This document shows positions 10,361 through 20,456 of a stretch of 64,000 nucleotides of DNA, one piece after another. The stretch's first letter is position 1, and each line of letters begins with the position of its first letter. A program made the translations under genes and the position numbers. Source of the DNA: Plasmodiophora brassicae (taxonomy: Eukaryota; Endomyxa; Phytomyxea; Plasmodiophorida; Plasmodiophoridae); assembly GCA_039704465.1 (NCBI GenBank), contig JASFAU010000001.1:992001-1056000 (forward strand), read 5' to 3'. The notes beneath the pieces are model-generated. The model saw nothing but the letters and a program-made list of their open reading frames with translations, was not told the origin of the DNA and searched no databases.

Positions 10361-10886
10361 CAGCGTCCCGCTAGATATCGGCCGATCGGGCGCGCCTGAA
10401 TGCAACCGTACAAACAGAGAGGCACGGGGTCGACGAGGTGCCCCTTGTCCGTGCGAGTCGGGGCGGTTCGCGGTTCAACAACGGGTCCGTATTTGGGCCC
10501 CATCTTTGGACCGCCCACGCAAGTCGGCGCTTGGTGTTGCCATTGAGATTTGAGATGCCACCCTGGCTGTCGGAATGGATGACCATCGCATGGTCCACGT
10601 TAACTTTGGTGGACCTTGCGATTTCCTTCGACCAGTGCAGCTCTCGCGTTCCGGCAGTTACCTACCAACACAGGCGCGGAAACGCATTTAGCAGCACCTA
10701 CCGTGAAGCATGCTGGCAGGGTCCCGCTGACCGGTCTACACGGGTAGTACAAGTAGTAGCAGTTGTAGTACTCGTAAAATGAACACAATTCTACTACCTA
10801 TGAACCGTCATGAGCTGGGGGGGCGATAGCGGGGGGACTGAGCGCGCGGAGTCCCGCGGCTGCAGCGCGCGGCGCGTTGTGTCGCG
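10361..10886. other. Divergent intergenic region, no gene seen
   Basis: About 500 bases between the start of the minus-strand hydrolase and the start of INTS6 on the plus strand, presumably containing both promoters. I could not assign a coding frame or a clear TATA element. Confidence 0.45.
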
Positions 10887-12945
10887 ATGCGCATCTGCAT
10901 CGTCCTGGACACGTCGGCGTCGATGCTGTGCCCGATCGGGCCGTCGACGGGCGGGTCGATGACGCTGCTGGACGCCGCCAAGAACGCGGTCGAGCAGTTC
11001 GTGTCGGTACGGTCGCGCATCCCGGCCGCCCGCAACGACCACTACATTCTCGTCACCTGCCAGGGCGTTCAGGCCGGCCATGCGGGATCGGATTCAGCCG
11101 CGTTCCTCGAGGCACTCAAGATGACACGCGTCGGTAGCATTGCCGACTTCAGCGCCGCCGTCGCCGCTGCCTTCGACATCGTCAACCGGCAGCGCCCCGT
11201 GCAGATCGAGAATTACTGCCAAGGACGCGTCCCCTGGTTCATCGACCCTTCAGCCTTCATCATGCTGACCGACGGCGGTCGCGATATCCCAGACACATTC
11301 GCAAAGCTTCGACGACCACCTCCACCGCCATCCGCTGCTCTTGTCAACGAGATGTACCGCTGGGACCACCGCGTCCACGTCGTGCATCTATCGTCGCGTC
11401 TATCGCAACCACCACAAGCCTTGGTGGATCTCTGCTCGCAGACGTGCGGGTCGTTCAAACCAGCGTCGACCGTTCGCAGCGCCATCCAGGTGATGGAAGG
11501 CCTGGCGGCGCGGATCGCCCCGAGCGTCGTCGTCAGGTTGACGTCGGCAGCGGACCCGAAGCGATCCGCTGCTGTCGCGCTCGCCATCGTTCAGGACAAG
11601 GGCAACTGGCCGATACCATTATCGTATCTTCCCGAGGCGGACATGGCCGAGATACCGACGACGAACGCGATCCCGGTGTTCACCTACAAGCCGTTGTCGT
11701 CCCCGGTGGACCTGGCGACGATTGGCGTCCCATACGACAAGTACGACGTGGAAGGCGGACAGCTGCCACCTGCCGTGGTCCCCGAAGGAGATGCGTCACA
11801 GTCGGTCCTGCATGCCGTCAACAGTCTTGGCAATGGTTCCGACGGCAGGGTCAGTCACGTATCGTGCCGACCGGATCGAGCAGTGCTAATCGCGGTCCTC
11901 AGCCGTTTGGACTGGTCACATTCAGCGCGCTTGTCGTCCTGCCGTACAATTTCCCCCGTCTCGTTCGCCTTGTGCAAGATTCCGCCCACATTTCGTCGTT
12001 GACGCTTCAGCAGGTTTGTGTCTGTTCATGCCTCTTCTCGACCGTGCCACTCTGATTGTGGCCCGTAGCTCGATACATGGCGAATTCAAATCGGCAAGCT
12101 GCCGTTCTACTACCTGCCAGCGTTGCGGAGCGCCTTCGCGAGGACGGACCTGGCCCAGGTTATGAATGAGCTCATTGGCGATGCGTCGGGGGCGCTGTCG
12201 CAGGCCGTCCGGTCGCAGATCATGCGGCTAGCTCAGTGGTCGCAATCGGACGAGTCGCGAGCCATTACAACGGTTGATTCTGGCGGGCGGCCGCTGAAAG
12301 CCGATGGCATCCTTCCGCTGCCGAAGAAACAGACAAAGTCAAAGTTCGCCACTGCAGAGGGCCCGTGCGTCCCGCTATCCCAGATGGGGAATTACCAGCA
12401 GGCGCTCCTGTCAAAGCCGATTCCTCGCGATCCCCTGTCCGACGATGAAAGCAGCACCCGGGTTGTCAATTTCGGGAATCGCTTCAAGCGGGCCCCACGG
12501 GCGAACAGGTTTGCTGAATTTTCCGTCGACGAAGCCGACGTGTCTGAAGAGGCGTTCGTGACCAACCGTCAACGGGAGACTGTTGTCATTCGAGTCATGC
12601 CTCCGTCTCCGGCGAAGACAAAACGGACGCCTTCGGTCGTGCAAGATATGAAGGGGTACTGGGAGATGAGCGACGTGTTCTGGTCGTTCACGACGCTGTT
12701 AACAATGTCGGAGTGCGATCCAGACTACAAGACGAAGGTGCGCATTGTCAATGTCGTATGTTAACGCTAGAACGAACTAATCGCCCGTCTGCCCGGTATA
12801 GATGGACGGTATCGCCAATGAGCTCAGAAAGTCGTCTCCCGAAGTTGATCGATGCCTGCGCTTACTGGCCGTCCAAGCGGAGCGGTACCAGAACCCGCGC
12901 ATGGGTTCATGGGTCCAAAGTATTGCCTCAAAGATAAAGAGATAG
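10887..12945 (+). CDS. INTS6: Integrator complex subunit 6
   Basis: Four exons: 10887-11849, 11903-12013, 12069-12737, 12802-12945; 628 residues. INTS6 is part of the nuclear Integrator complex, which cleaves nascent snRNAs and attenuates mRNA transcription and recruits PP2A. The N-terminus is a von Willebrand A domain with the metal-site motif DTSAS (MRICIVLDTSASM), then IENYCQGRVPWFIDPS and MLTDGG, which match the INTS6 family closely. The block VPYDKYDVEGGQL is followed after the first intron by PFGLVTFSALVVLPYNFP and, after the second, GKLPFYYLPALR; in animal INTS6 these motifs occur in the same order. A short C-terminal exon gives a helical tail (MDGIANELRKSSPEVDR). Introns are 53-64 bases. 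The ATG at 10887 starts directly at the first strand of the VWA domain, as in homologues. Confidence 0.9.
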
Positions 12946-12967
12946 CATTGAAGCGATGATGTATTGA

Positions 12968-13391
12968 TTATCGTATGGTCCTTCTGAGGTTCTTGCGCCT
13001 GCATTTGTTGTCGACTGGGTCGACCATATAGAACTCGTCCGCCATGTCGCCGTCGCTGTCCATGACGTGTGTGTCGGGGATGCCTTGGTTCTTGCTCTGC
13101 TTCAGTGGATCATCCTGCATGACCTTGTCCACGAATTTCTGCTTTCGACGTTTTCGCTTCCGATGCCTAGCAACCAACGCGCGAATCAGTTGAAGCGCAA
13201 CACGCACGCATGTCGATGGCACCGAACCCTCGGGGCGAAGACGGGGTCGGTTCCCCGGCCAGCGTACCGGAGATCGCCGATGCGATCCGGTTGAACCCTG
13301 ATGCGATACTCTTCCCGACGCCATCCAACGTTCCCGATTCCTGCCTGCCCGGCAGAGCGTCAGCCGCGGACGACGAGCCGGAATTACCCAT
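12968..13391 (-). CDS. Small basic protein with N-myristoylation-like start
   Basis: Two exons on the minus strand, 13391-13204 and 13166-12968, giving 128 residues. The 37-base intron begins GTGTTG and ends GCTAG. The protein opens MGNSGSSS, which fits the N-myristoyltransferase pattern (Gly2, Ser6). A Ser/Gly-rich segment follows (SGFNRIASAISGTLAGE), then a strongly basic stretch HRKRKRRKQKFVDKVMQ and an acidic tail DSDGDMADEFYMVDP. A lipid anchor plus a basic patch would suit peripheral membrane attachment, but no family is recognised. A different splice choice would change the middle of the protein. Confidence 0.5.
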
Positions 13392-13614
13392 CGGACGCCA
13401 TCTGACCTGACGGCGCCGCAGATTGCACGCGCAACCCTTGTCGGGCCCAGATTAACGGAACCAATCTCCCCGGCCACCTACCCCAGTCGAACGAAACCCG
13501 GTGGATGATCTACAGCGTAAGGTTTTCGAACGCGTCGGCAGAACGTGGTCGTGTCCAGTTGTCCTGATGGCCGTTTGGGCAGGTCGGACTTTTTCCAATC
13601 AGGTGCAGTCGTCG

Positions 13615-14613
13615 ATGTCGTCTGCGCAAGACATCGCCAACCATTACGATGCGGCGGCGCTGGCCAAGCACGGCCGTCACATGCGGTCCGCGTCGGATGC
13701 CGTTCAGCTCCGCCGGCTGAACAACTGGATCAAGACGGTCCAGATCAACATGTTCGTGTCGGAGGGCGACTGCGTCCTCGACCTGTGCAGCGGCAAGGGC
13801 GGCGACCTGGGCAAATACCTGAAACGCCGCATCGGCTATTACGTCGGGTGCGATGTATCGCTGGCGTCTGCCAAAGAAGCCATTGAACGGTACAACCAGT
13901 CGACTCCTGGATTTGGTGCCACCCTGGTCGTAACGGACTGCTTCGCGACAAATCTCGACGATGTTCTCCCAGAGGCAATCCAGTTTGACGCAGTGTCCTG
14001 CCAGTTTTCTCTTCATTATTCGTTCGAGACCGAGGCACGGGCCCGACGCATGATAGAGAACGTGTCGCGGCGCCTGAAACCAGGCGGGCACTTCTACGGC
14101 ACCTGTCCAGACGCAAACGTCATCGTCGATCGCATGCGAGCTGCGTATCGCGATGATCCTTCCGCGACATCATTCGGCAATGATTACTTCCAGGTAACGG
14201 TCGGCCGCCCCGGGGCCTTTGACTACGGCCAGCTGAAGAAGTCGCAAGGACCGTTTGGCCATCGGTACGTCTTCGATCTCACCGATGCAATCAATTCGTG
14301 CGGAGAGTGGCTCGTCCCCGTCCGGACGCTGATCTCGTTGGCCGACAGCGCCGGTCTCGACGTCGTCTCAATCATGAACCTGCACCAGTTCTTCACAACG
14401 TATTCTAGCGCTAGCAAGCACCCCGATTTCGCCGATCTGCTGCGGAGCATGCGCGTCCTGGACGCTCGCCGGCGCATCCCCGAACAGCAGTTTGAGGTCG
14501 CCGGCCTGTACATCGCGTTCTGCTTCAAGAAGCGCGGCCGTGCTCCTGCCCAATCGGAGCCCTTCCGAAGGCCCTTTCATCACCTCGAAGCAGGCGATAT
14601 CATTCGAATATAA
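13615..14613 (+). CDS. mRNA cap guanine-N7 methyltransferase
   Basis: 332 residues if started at ATG 13615; the frame is open further upstream (ATG at 13567), so the N-terminus is uncertain. The enzyme transfers a methyl group from S-adenosylmethionine to N7 of the cap guanine of mRNA in the nucleus (RNMT/Abd1 family). Visible motifs: IANHYD and RRLNNWIKTVQINMF near the N-terminus, the SAM-binding loop VLDLCSGKGGDLGKY, the acidic strand end VGCDVS, QFDAVSCQFSLHYSFE, and GGHFYGTCPDAN. All are typical of the cap methyltransferase family. The length lacks the long N-terminal extension of the human enzyme. No intron is needed in the visible frame. Confidence 0.93.
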   Translation: MSSAQDIANHYDAAALAKHGRHMRSASDAVQLRRLNNWIKTVQINMFVSEGDCVLDLCSGKGGDLGKYLKRRIGYYVGCDVSLASAKEAIERYNQSTPGFGATLVVTDCFATNLDDVLPEAIQFDAVSCQFSLHYSFETEARARRMIENVSRRLKPGGHFYGTCPDANVIVDRMRAAYRDDPSATSFGNDYFQVTVGRPGAFDYGQLKKSQGPFGHRYVFDLTDAINSCGEWLVPVRTLISLADSAGLDVVSIMNLHQFFTTYSSASKHPDFADLLRSMRVLDARRRIPEQQFEVAGLYIAFCFKKRGRAPAQSEPFRRPFHHLEAGDIIRI

Positions 14614-15231
14614 GCGAGCCACGTTGGGTGTGCGGGAAGCAGACGACCCATGTACAGCAGTTAACCGCTGGAGGGCGCCGCCTCGGAGGCATAAAAAACC
14701 CAACCCCCCGCGCAGTCGCTGAAATTGGCACCCGGTGTGTGCAGCAAATGGACAGTGTCACGGATGGATGACGAATGCTGCACAAAACCGGAAGGGCGGG
14801 CAGCCCCATTCGGGCATAAACATTCGGGGGGCCGTAATTGCTGCGAGTGCAACAATGCCGGGGGCGGGCCGGAGCGCGGGCGGCGGGACGGGCGACGAGC
14901 GTGCCGCGCGCGCGCGCCAAAACAGCATCGCGCGCGGGCGGGGGACCCCCCGCGAGGCGCGCGCTGACGATTTCACCCGAGGGGGAAGATCCAGAGCCGG
15001 CGGCGGCGTCCTCGTCCAGGAAAACCGCGCACCGCCCCTCGCGAATCAGTCGCGATCGGATCCCGACGCTCGGCGCTGTCGTCGGCAAGGACCCGCGACT
15101 GTGGTGCGGGCGGCGGCGTGTAACAGGTGTCTGGGACGTTCGACATGTGTGTGGCAGCGTCGTGTAACGTGCATATTTCCGCCCACAGGTGACCTTCGTC
15201 GTCCAGAACCCGTCCGGTTTGTCCCACGACG
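14614..15231. other. GC-rich spacer with CpG-dense block
   Basis: About 620 bases. Positions 14865-14970 are extremely GC-rich with alternating purine-pyrimidine runs (GCGCGCGCGC). The long open frames here follow from the lack of A/T rather than from coding: none carries family similarity and their composition is Arg/Ala/Gly. It may be a promoter or CpG island-like spacer. Confidence 0.4.
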
Positions 15232-15594
15232 ATGTTTGGTGGCGATCAGGCGTCCACGTCGTCATGGGGAGCAACGGGCGATTGGCCTGCAATGCCTGAT
15301 TCGCCGTCGGGTATCATGCAGCTGCCTTCCCCGATCTTCTCGACCGATCCGTTCCATGAACCGATGACGATGCCGTTTGAGCGAGGGTTCGCTGATGTGC
15401 TGTGCTCCGCGCCGACACCTGTCCACTGCTTCCTGGCCGATTCGCCAAGCGTCGAGCCCCGACACGTGATGGAGACCGTCAGCGAACAGGCCGACTTCCG
15501 TATTGCGAATGGCGTCCTGACCCGGGGGCCGCTGTCCAAGTCTTTCACGAAGCGAACGTTCAGCACACGGCTCGTGTTTGACGACTATCTGTAG
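15232..15594 (+). CDS. Hypothetical protein, 120 aa
   Basis: ATG at 15232 to TAG. The product is Ser/Pro-rich and probably disordered in its first half (DWPAMPDSPSGIMQLPSP), with a more ordered C-terminus (RGPLSKSFTKRTFSTRLVFD). No membrane segment or known domain is visible. It might be the last exon of a longer gene because the sequence just upstream (CCGCCCACAG at about 15180) looks like a splice acceptor. Function unknown. Confidence 0.4.
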   Translation: MFGGDQASTSSWGATGDWPAMPDSPSGIMQLPSPIFSTDPFHEPMTMPFERGFADVLCSAPTPVHCFLADSPSVEPRHVMETVSEQADFRIANGVLTRGPLSKSFTKRTFSTRLVFDDYL

Positions 15595-16048
15595 GTTGAC
15601 ACGAGGGCGACCCAGTTTCCTCTCTGCGCAACTGATGGATTTGATTGGTGCCCAATAGGTCTGTTCCCGCCTCACCACCCGCCAAGAAACAACGCTCGCT
15701 TGTAAATAATATATAGACGTTCCACGTGTGTTCGTATGGGTCGCCTTGTCCGCATCATTACCGAAAAGACAGAACGTGCTCTGCTCCAGTGCATACGGTT
15801 CCTCTGGGGGTCGTATCAACGTGATTCTCACGTGGGGCGTTCCTCGTCATCGAGATTCCCGTGAGAGAAGTGATCTCACCTGCACACAGCTGCTGCTGCT
15901 GCTCTCGGCGGTAGACGCAACCTGCTGATGGCAATCAACACGGTAAGCCTTGGCGGCTCATCCCGAGCAATGTCGGACTACGCATCGTGACGACGGGATC
16001 GCCTGGCAGAATTGGCATGACACGTTTTAATGCCCCCTAGCAATAATA
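15595..16048. other. Convergent intergenic region, no gene seen
   Basis: Lies between the 3' ends of the hypothetical plus-strand gene and the minus-strand PHD gene. No supported coding frame. An AT-rich patch (AATAATATATAG) near 15705 may belong to 3' processing. Confidence 0.4.
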
Positions 16049-17635
16049 TCATCTTCTTCGACTGGTATTCCTTGATGCGCCATCGTCTCGCCGCTGCCGT
16101 TTCCGGTCGCCACCATCGTTGCCATCGAGCGGACCGTCCGGCGAATTGGATATAGTGTTCGCCGGCGCGTCAACAACAACGTGATCTGAGCTTGACAGGA
16201 CGCTGCTGTCCGGGTCGGCGGCATGTTCGGCTCCACCGTCAGAGGCCCCGTTGGTACCCGCCTGGGTATGCGTCCCGAGAAGCGCTACATGGGCAACCGG
16301 AACCCATGATTTCCCTTCGCCGTCACTCCACAGCACCTTGACGCGCTTCGCGCTCGTCTTGATGACGTGCACTTGTCGCCAGGTACCAGTCGCATCCATC
16401 GCCTCGACCATGTCCCCCACGGCGAACAAAGCGCTCGGTGGCGCCTCCAGACGATGAAGTTCGCCACGCCGCTCCTTGGTGCGAATAACAGCAAGCCATT
16501 TCCTCAGGATCGCTTCCTTTGTCTCTCGGGTCGGCACCGGATGCCCTCTCAGAAGAGTTGAGAACGCAGACGCACCTCCCGGCAGACGGATCTCAGCGGC
16601 AACGGCCGCCTGTGTGAACCCAAACTCGCTCAGCGCCGACAGGACCAACGCGCTTAGTTCCTCGCCCGACACCTCATCTGGAACCACGCATTCAGGATCG
16701 ACCTCGTACGTACCCAGGTCACCGTGATGCACAACAGGACGAGCATATTGGTGCTCTTCGGCGACGGGCGACAAGGGCGCTCTCGAATCCGTGGTCAACC
16801 TTCGTTTCTTCTTGCGCTTCTTACTGTGTGGCTTCTCGAGGCCGGCGGCCACCCGTTCCTCCTTCGCCAGCTTCCGAGCAAGACGAGCGGCGCGTTCATC
16901 TTCCAGACGGTGGATCTCATGGAGCTCGGCAGAGATTAGGTCGACCTCGACAGTCACGTCACCGAGTTCAGATTCAGTCGCGGCGATCTCCGATGTCAAC
17001 CAGGCGACCCCTTTGGCACACAGCGACGGGTCGACCTCCGCCTGCGTGACGTCCTCGGGGATATCGTCGGCATCGAGCAGTCGGTCAGTCGAGACAGGCG
17101 AAGAGCACAGCGGACACTGGTACGACGCTGGAGGTGCAGCCAGAAGCGACAGACCCACGCACGTCAAATGGTACCACTCATCACAAACGTCACACTGGAT
17201 CATGGACCGGTTCGACGAATATGGTAGACGGCACAGGCAGTAGAGGGTTTCGCCGTCCTGCTGGCGATCGCGATCGGAAATGCGCTCGAGTTCGTTGGCG
17301 ACCGAAATGATGGCCGCCTGCAGCGACGACGCGGGCAGCGGTTCATCCAGGCGGCGATGGCACTCGATAATACCGGCGCTGACGTTCGCCATTTCCTGCA
17401 GGAGATCGCCTTCGGACATGAGCCCGATCTCGGACGCATTCCGAATGACCAGCTGGGACAGCGGCAGCGTCGGCACGAACGGCGACGGGTCGACCACGCT
17501 CAACGCCTCGTTGACCGCCGCCAGCTCGCCCTTGACCTTGGCGATCTCCTTGCGGAGGAACGTCGCGTCGGACCCGGACACCTGCCGCGACGTGTCGACG
17601 TCGGCAGGCGGCGGCAGCAACGGTGACAGAGCCAT
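16049..17635 (-). CDS. PHD-finger chromatin protein with C-terminal Tudor-like segment
   Basis: 528 residues from ATG at 17635 (17698 is an alternative) to the stop at 16049, no intron. Residues about 1-140 are helical with a PLSQLVIRNASEIGLMSEGD region. A C4HC3 PHD finger follows (YCLCRLPYSSNRSMIQCDVC through EWYHLTCVGL to YQCPLC), with all eight metal ligands and the aromatic preceding the last Cys pair. PHD fingers read histone H3 tails. A highly charged coiled coil with a nuclear localisation cluster (KKRKKKRRL) comes next, then a small helical domain (FGFTQAAVAAEIRL) resembling helix-turn-helix repressors, and finally a Tudor/agenet-like stretch (FAVGDMVEAMDATGTWRQV). The combination suggests a nuclear chromatin reader; I cannot name an orthologue. 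Confidence 0.82.
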   Translation of the reverse strand: MALSPLLPPPADVDTSRQVSGSDATFLRKEIAKVKGELAAVNEALSVVDPSPFVPTLPLSQLVIRNASEIGLMSEGDLLQEMANVSAGIIECHRRLDEPLPASSLQAAIISVANELERISDRDRQQDGETLYCLCRLPYSSNRSMIQCDVCDEWYHLTCVGLSLLAAPPASYQCPLCSSPVSTDRLLDADDIPEDVTQAEVDPSLCAKGVAWLTSEIAATESELGDVTVEVDLISAELHEIHRLEDERAARLARKLAKEERVAAGLEKPHSKKRKKKRRLTTDSRAPLSPVAEEHQYARPVVHHGDLGTYEVDPECVVPDEVSGEELSALVLSALSEFGFTQAAVAAEIRLPGGASAFSTLLRGHPVPTRETKEAILRKWLAVIRTKERRGELHRLEAPPSALFAVGDMVEAMDATGTWRQVHVIKTSAKRVKVLWSDGEGKSWVPVAHVALLGTHTQAGTNGASDGGAEHAADPDSSVLSSSDHVVVDAPANTISNSPDGPLDGNDGGDRKRQRRDDGASRNTSRRR

Positions 17636-18024
17636 CGTCGCCAGACGAGGTCCGCAGCGGACCGCGCACGGATCTGCGTCAGCCACGACGGCGGCCATTT
17701 TTCCGCAGTCGTCCGACGTCCCTCTCGGCCTGCTGCGCCACTTGCACCGCATCGGATACCAGCTGGCCGCCGGCGCTCGCGGTGGTGCGACGATGAACGC
17801 TCTGCAGCCGGCGCACGCCTCGCCACACGCCGATGCCGTTTGATGCAGTCGCTTATAGCAGCAGCAGTCGCAACGCAGGATGTATATTCGGTTGGGCCGT
17901 TTCAAGCCTGCCAATTGCGGTTACGAGTACGCAGCGGAGCGGGTGCACGCACTGTTGCGATGAGGGCGCAACCCCCCAGGCGCTGACTACGACAGCTAGG
18001 TAGGCACGAAGGTGGACGTCGGGT

Positions 18025-19371
18025 ATGGGTAGCAGGCGGGATCCGAAGCCGCGGCTGGAACTGGACGTTGAGGACAAGCCCGTCGACCATTCGTACGAGA
18101 TGACGACGACGGCGCTGAGGACGCACGGCTACGAGATTGGCGTTAACGGGATTTCGTTGCGCCCGCCCCTGTCTGTCCAAACCGACAGGCCCGCCGATGA
18201 CGGTGGAGCCCTGTCGAGTTCTATGTTCGTGCGGATCGGCACGTTGGGCAAGGGATCCACCAGTTCGGTGTCGAAGGCGTTCAGGGTGGACACATGCGAG
18301 ATGTTCGCCCTGAAGTCCGTTGCCGTTCACGTCAAATCGCAACGTCACCAACTTGTTAAGGAACTCGACGCCTACAACTCCGTTGCCTGCAACTTCATTG
18401 CCAAGTTCCATGGCGCTTACTATTGCGATGGCACTACTGTCATAGTCTTGGAGTACATGAACAGGCACGACGTCCGGCCAGGCCATAGAGTTCGGCATTG
18501 CGGCTAACGTCGATTCGCAGGGGATCTTTGCAGGACGCCGTAAACAACGTCGGCCCACTTCCCGAACATGTCCTTCAGCGAATCGCTAAGCAGGTCGTCC
18601 TGGGTTTAAGGCACATTCACTCGCTCCGCAAGGTCCACCGCGACATCAAGCCGGGCAACATCTTGCTCAATTCAGCAGGAGTCGCCAAGGTTGCAGATTT
18701 CGGTATGCACAGGTTCATAATCCGCGCAACCCCAGATGCAGGTGCTGATGCCCTCCTGCTAGGCATCGCCAAAGAGCTCGACCTCGGCAACATGGCGGCG
18801 CAAACGTACGTGGGCACCCAGCTGTACATGTCCCCTGAGCGCATCCACTCGGAACCATACGGATGCCCGGCTGATATCTGGAGCTTCGGGTTGTCGCTGG
18901 CAACGTGCGCCACAGGCAGGTTCCCGTATCCGGGCGCGAACGGTTTCCTGCCTTTCTACGAAAGTATGACACGCGGACCGCCCCCGACCCTGCCCAGAAG
19001 CCGGTTCTCGGTTGGCCTGAGGAACTTCATTTCCAAGTGCCTGGTCAAGGATCCTGCGAAGCGCTGGAGCGCAGAACGTCTACTGTCACATCCATGGATC
19101 GCAGATGTCGACGTCACCGAGCCGTAAGTCGTGACGATGCCGAACGTGATGGCAGATATTGACGTCAGCCTGCAGAATGCGGTGGCCGTGGGACACGACC
19201 GGTTCCGAGTTGTCCCCCAGCGACGAAGATGACCTTAGCACCGTCGCGCGTATTCTTCGCGAACAGCACGAGCCGCTTCCTATCGTGCCCGACCGTCTGG
19301 AGCGACTCGCTGCATCGCTGAACCTCCCAGTCCATATCGTCCAACGCAAACTCGACCAATACATGCGCTAG
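18025..19371 (+). CDS. MAP kinase kinase-like (STE7) protein kinase
   Basis: Exons 18025-18464, 18521-19123, 19176-19371; 412 residues. The kinase domain starts near FVRIGTLGKGSTSSVSK (Gly-rich loop) with the VAIK-type Lys in MFALKSVAVH, HRDIKPGNILL in the catalytic loop, VADFGM (DFG) and YMSPER, the MAP2K form of the APE motif. The N-terminus contains PKPRLELDV, which looks like a MAPK docking site (basic cluster then Leu-x-Leu). The activation segment is about 20 residues longer than in MEK1, and the first of the two usual phospho-acceptors reads Asn (NMAAQTYVGT keeps a Thr). The first intron needs a GC donor to give EYMNRGSLQDAV; the second uses GTAAGT and adds a helical C-terminal tail. 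If the second intron is not removed, the protein ends at 19127. Confidence 0.85.
18465..18520 (+). other. Probable GC-AG intron
   Basis: Starts GCACGA after CAG and ends TTCGCAG, with a CTAAC branch-like site 12 bases before the acceptor. It is the only donor in the right phase that preserves the conserved EYM-x-x-GSL hinge of the kinase. Confidence 0.6.
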
Positions 19372-19422
19372 AACTGGATGCTGACTGTGGCGATAGAACG
19401 TGTCCAAAGGCGTTAAACTTTA

Positions 19423-19908
19423 TCAAAGAGGCACCAGTAACGGGATACGGAGAGACCCTGCTTCGCCGTTCTCGGGTTGGATAGCATCACGAGACGGGTC
19501 ATCGCCTGAACACTTACTGATATCGGCAGTCGGCATCCTGGCGTTGGCACCTGGGTTGCCGGGCGTCTCGCGCACGACGACGATTCCGCCCGCTGGCTTA
19601 CGCTCCAGGTGGAGGTTGGACGGCGCCAGGCCCTCGCGCAGCGCATCGCTGATGTCGACCCTCAGTTGTCGCGCCGAATCCAACCCTGGGACAGCCTTCG
19701 TTTCCGCTCTGTCGATCGCGTCCAGGAGCTCGAGGAGACGTTGCCGACGCATAAACCTCGCGGGAAGCCGCTTGATCACTTCGAACAACCGCCTGAACTG
19801 GACAATCTGCACCTCAAACACGGCGTCCAGGCTAGCGGGCGCTTTGGACGCGCGCCTGGGCGACGCGACTAGCTTGACGATCCCAATGACCTTACGCAAC
19901 CGTGTCAT
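19423..19908 (-). CDS. Hypothetical protein, 161 aa
   Basis: ATG at 19908 to the stop at 19423. The first 110 residues look helical and basic (VIGIVKLVASPRRASK, FRRLFEVIKRLPARFMRRQR), and the remainder is Gly/Pro-rich. No domain recognised and no signal or membrane helix. It converges with the MAP2K-like gene whose stop lies 52 bases away. It might be the 3' exon of a longer gene starting further right. Moderate to low certainty. Confidence 0.4.
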   Translation of the reverse strand: MTRLRKVIGIVKLVASPRRASKAPASLDAVFEVQIVQFRRLFEVIKRLPARFMRRQRLLELLDAIDRAETKAVPGLDSARQLRVDISDALREGLAPSNLHLERKPAGGIVVVRETPGNPGANARMPTADISKCSGDDPSRDAIQPENGEAGSLRIPLLVPL

Positions 19909-20456
19909 ACGCGCCCGAACAGCTCCTTTCGTTTGTGACGTCTGACCCCGGAAACTTCACTGGCCAGGACGGACGGGCACCACCGGCGGGACCTTTCCGG
20001 TAACGTTGTGAGCAGGACGGTACTAGTGTACTGAGCCAGCATGCAGGCATGTGTAACGTAGGGCACGGGAGGCCACATTGGACCGTGGACGCCGGCACAA
20101 CGGCCGGGACTCGATAGGACGTGTTGAGGTACCATTATTGCAGCTGTTTCCTACGTCCTATCTTCGAATATGCTGTTGGGAAAATGGAGCTAGGACATAG
20201 CAGCCGCAAGAACGGTGTGAGAAGGGCAACTCCGGTACCGCGCCGCTTCATTAGTCGACCTCCTCATGATCGTACGGGTCCAAGAGGATGTCGCTGCCCG
20301 TTTTGACAAAGGCATTATGTAGTTTACGTGACCATTGCCTCATGCTCAGAGTCGAGCAGGAGCGCTACAATAGTCGATCTGTACCAAGAACAGCCTTGCG
20401 ACTGGAGGCCACTCTGACGAATGCATTACTCCTGCACAAGGATGTGCCCCCGCTTT
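19909..20456. other. Intergenic, no gene seen
   Basis: About 550 bases separating two minus-strand genes. Frames here are short and show no family similarity. Confidence 0.4.

Noticed and set aside
14838..15292. Several overlapping Arg/Ala/Gly-rich frames in the GC-rich block.
   Set aside because: Extreme GC content suppresses stop codons in all frames; there is no conserved motif, so I treated it as a spacer.
18498..18520. A GT donor (GA/GTACATG at about 18450) for the first MAP2K intron.
   Set aside because: It keeps the frame but deletes the conserved Tyr-Met-x-x hinge residues; the GC donor at 18465 restores them.
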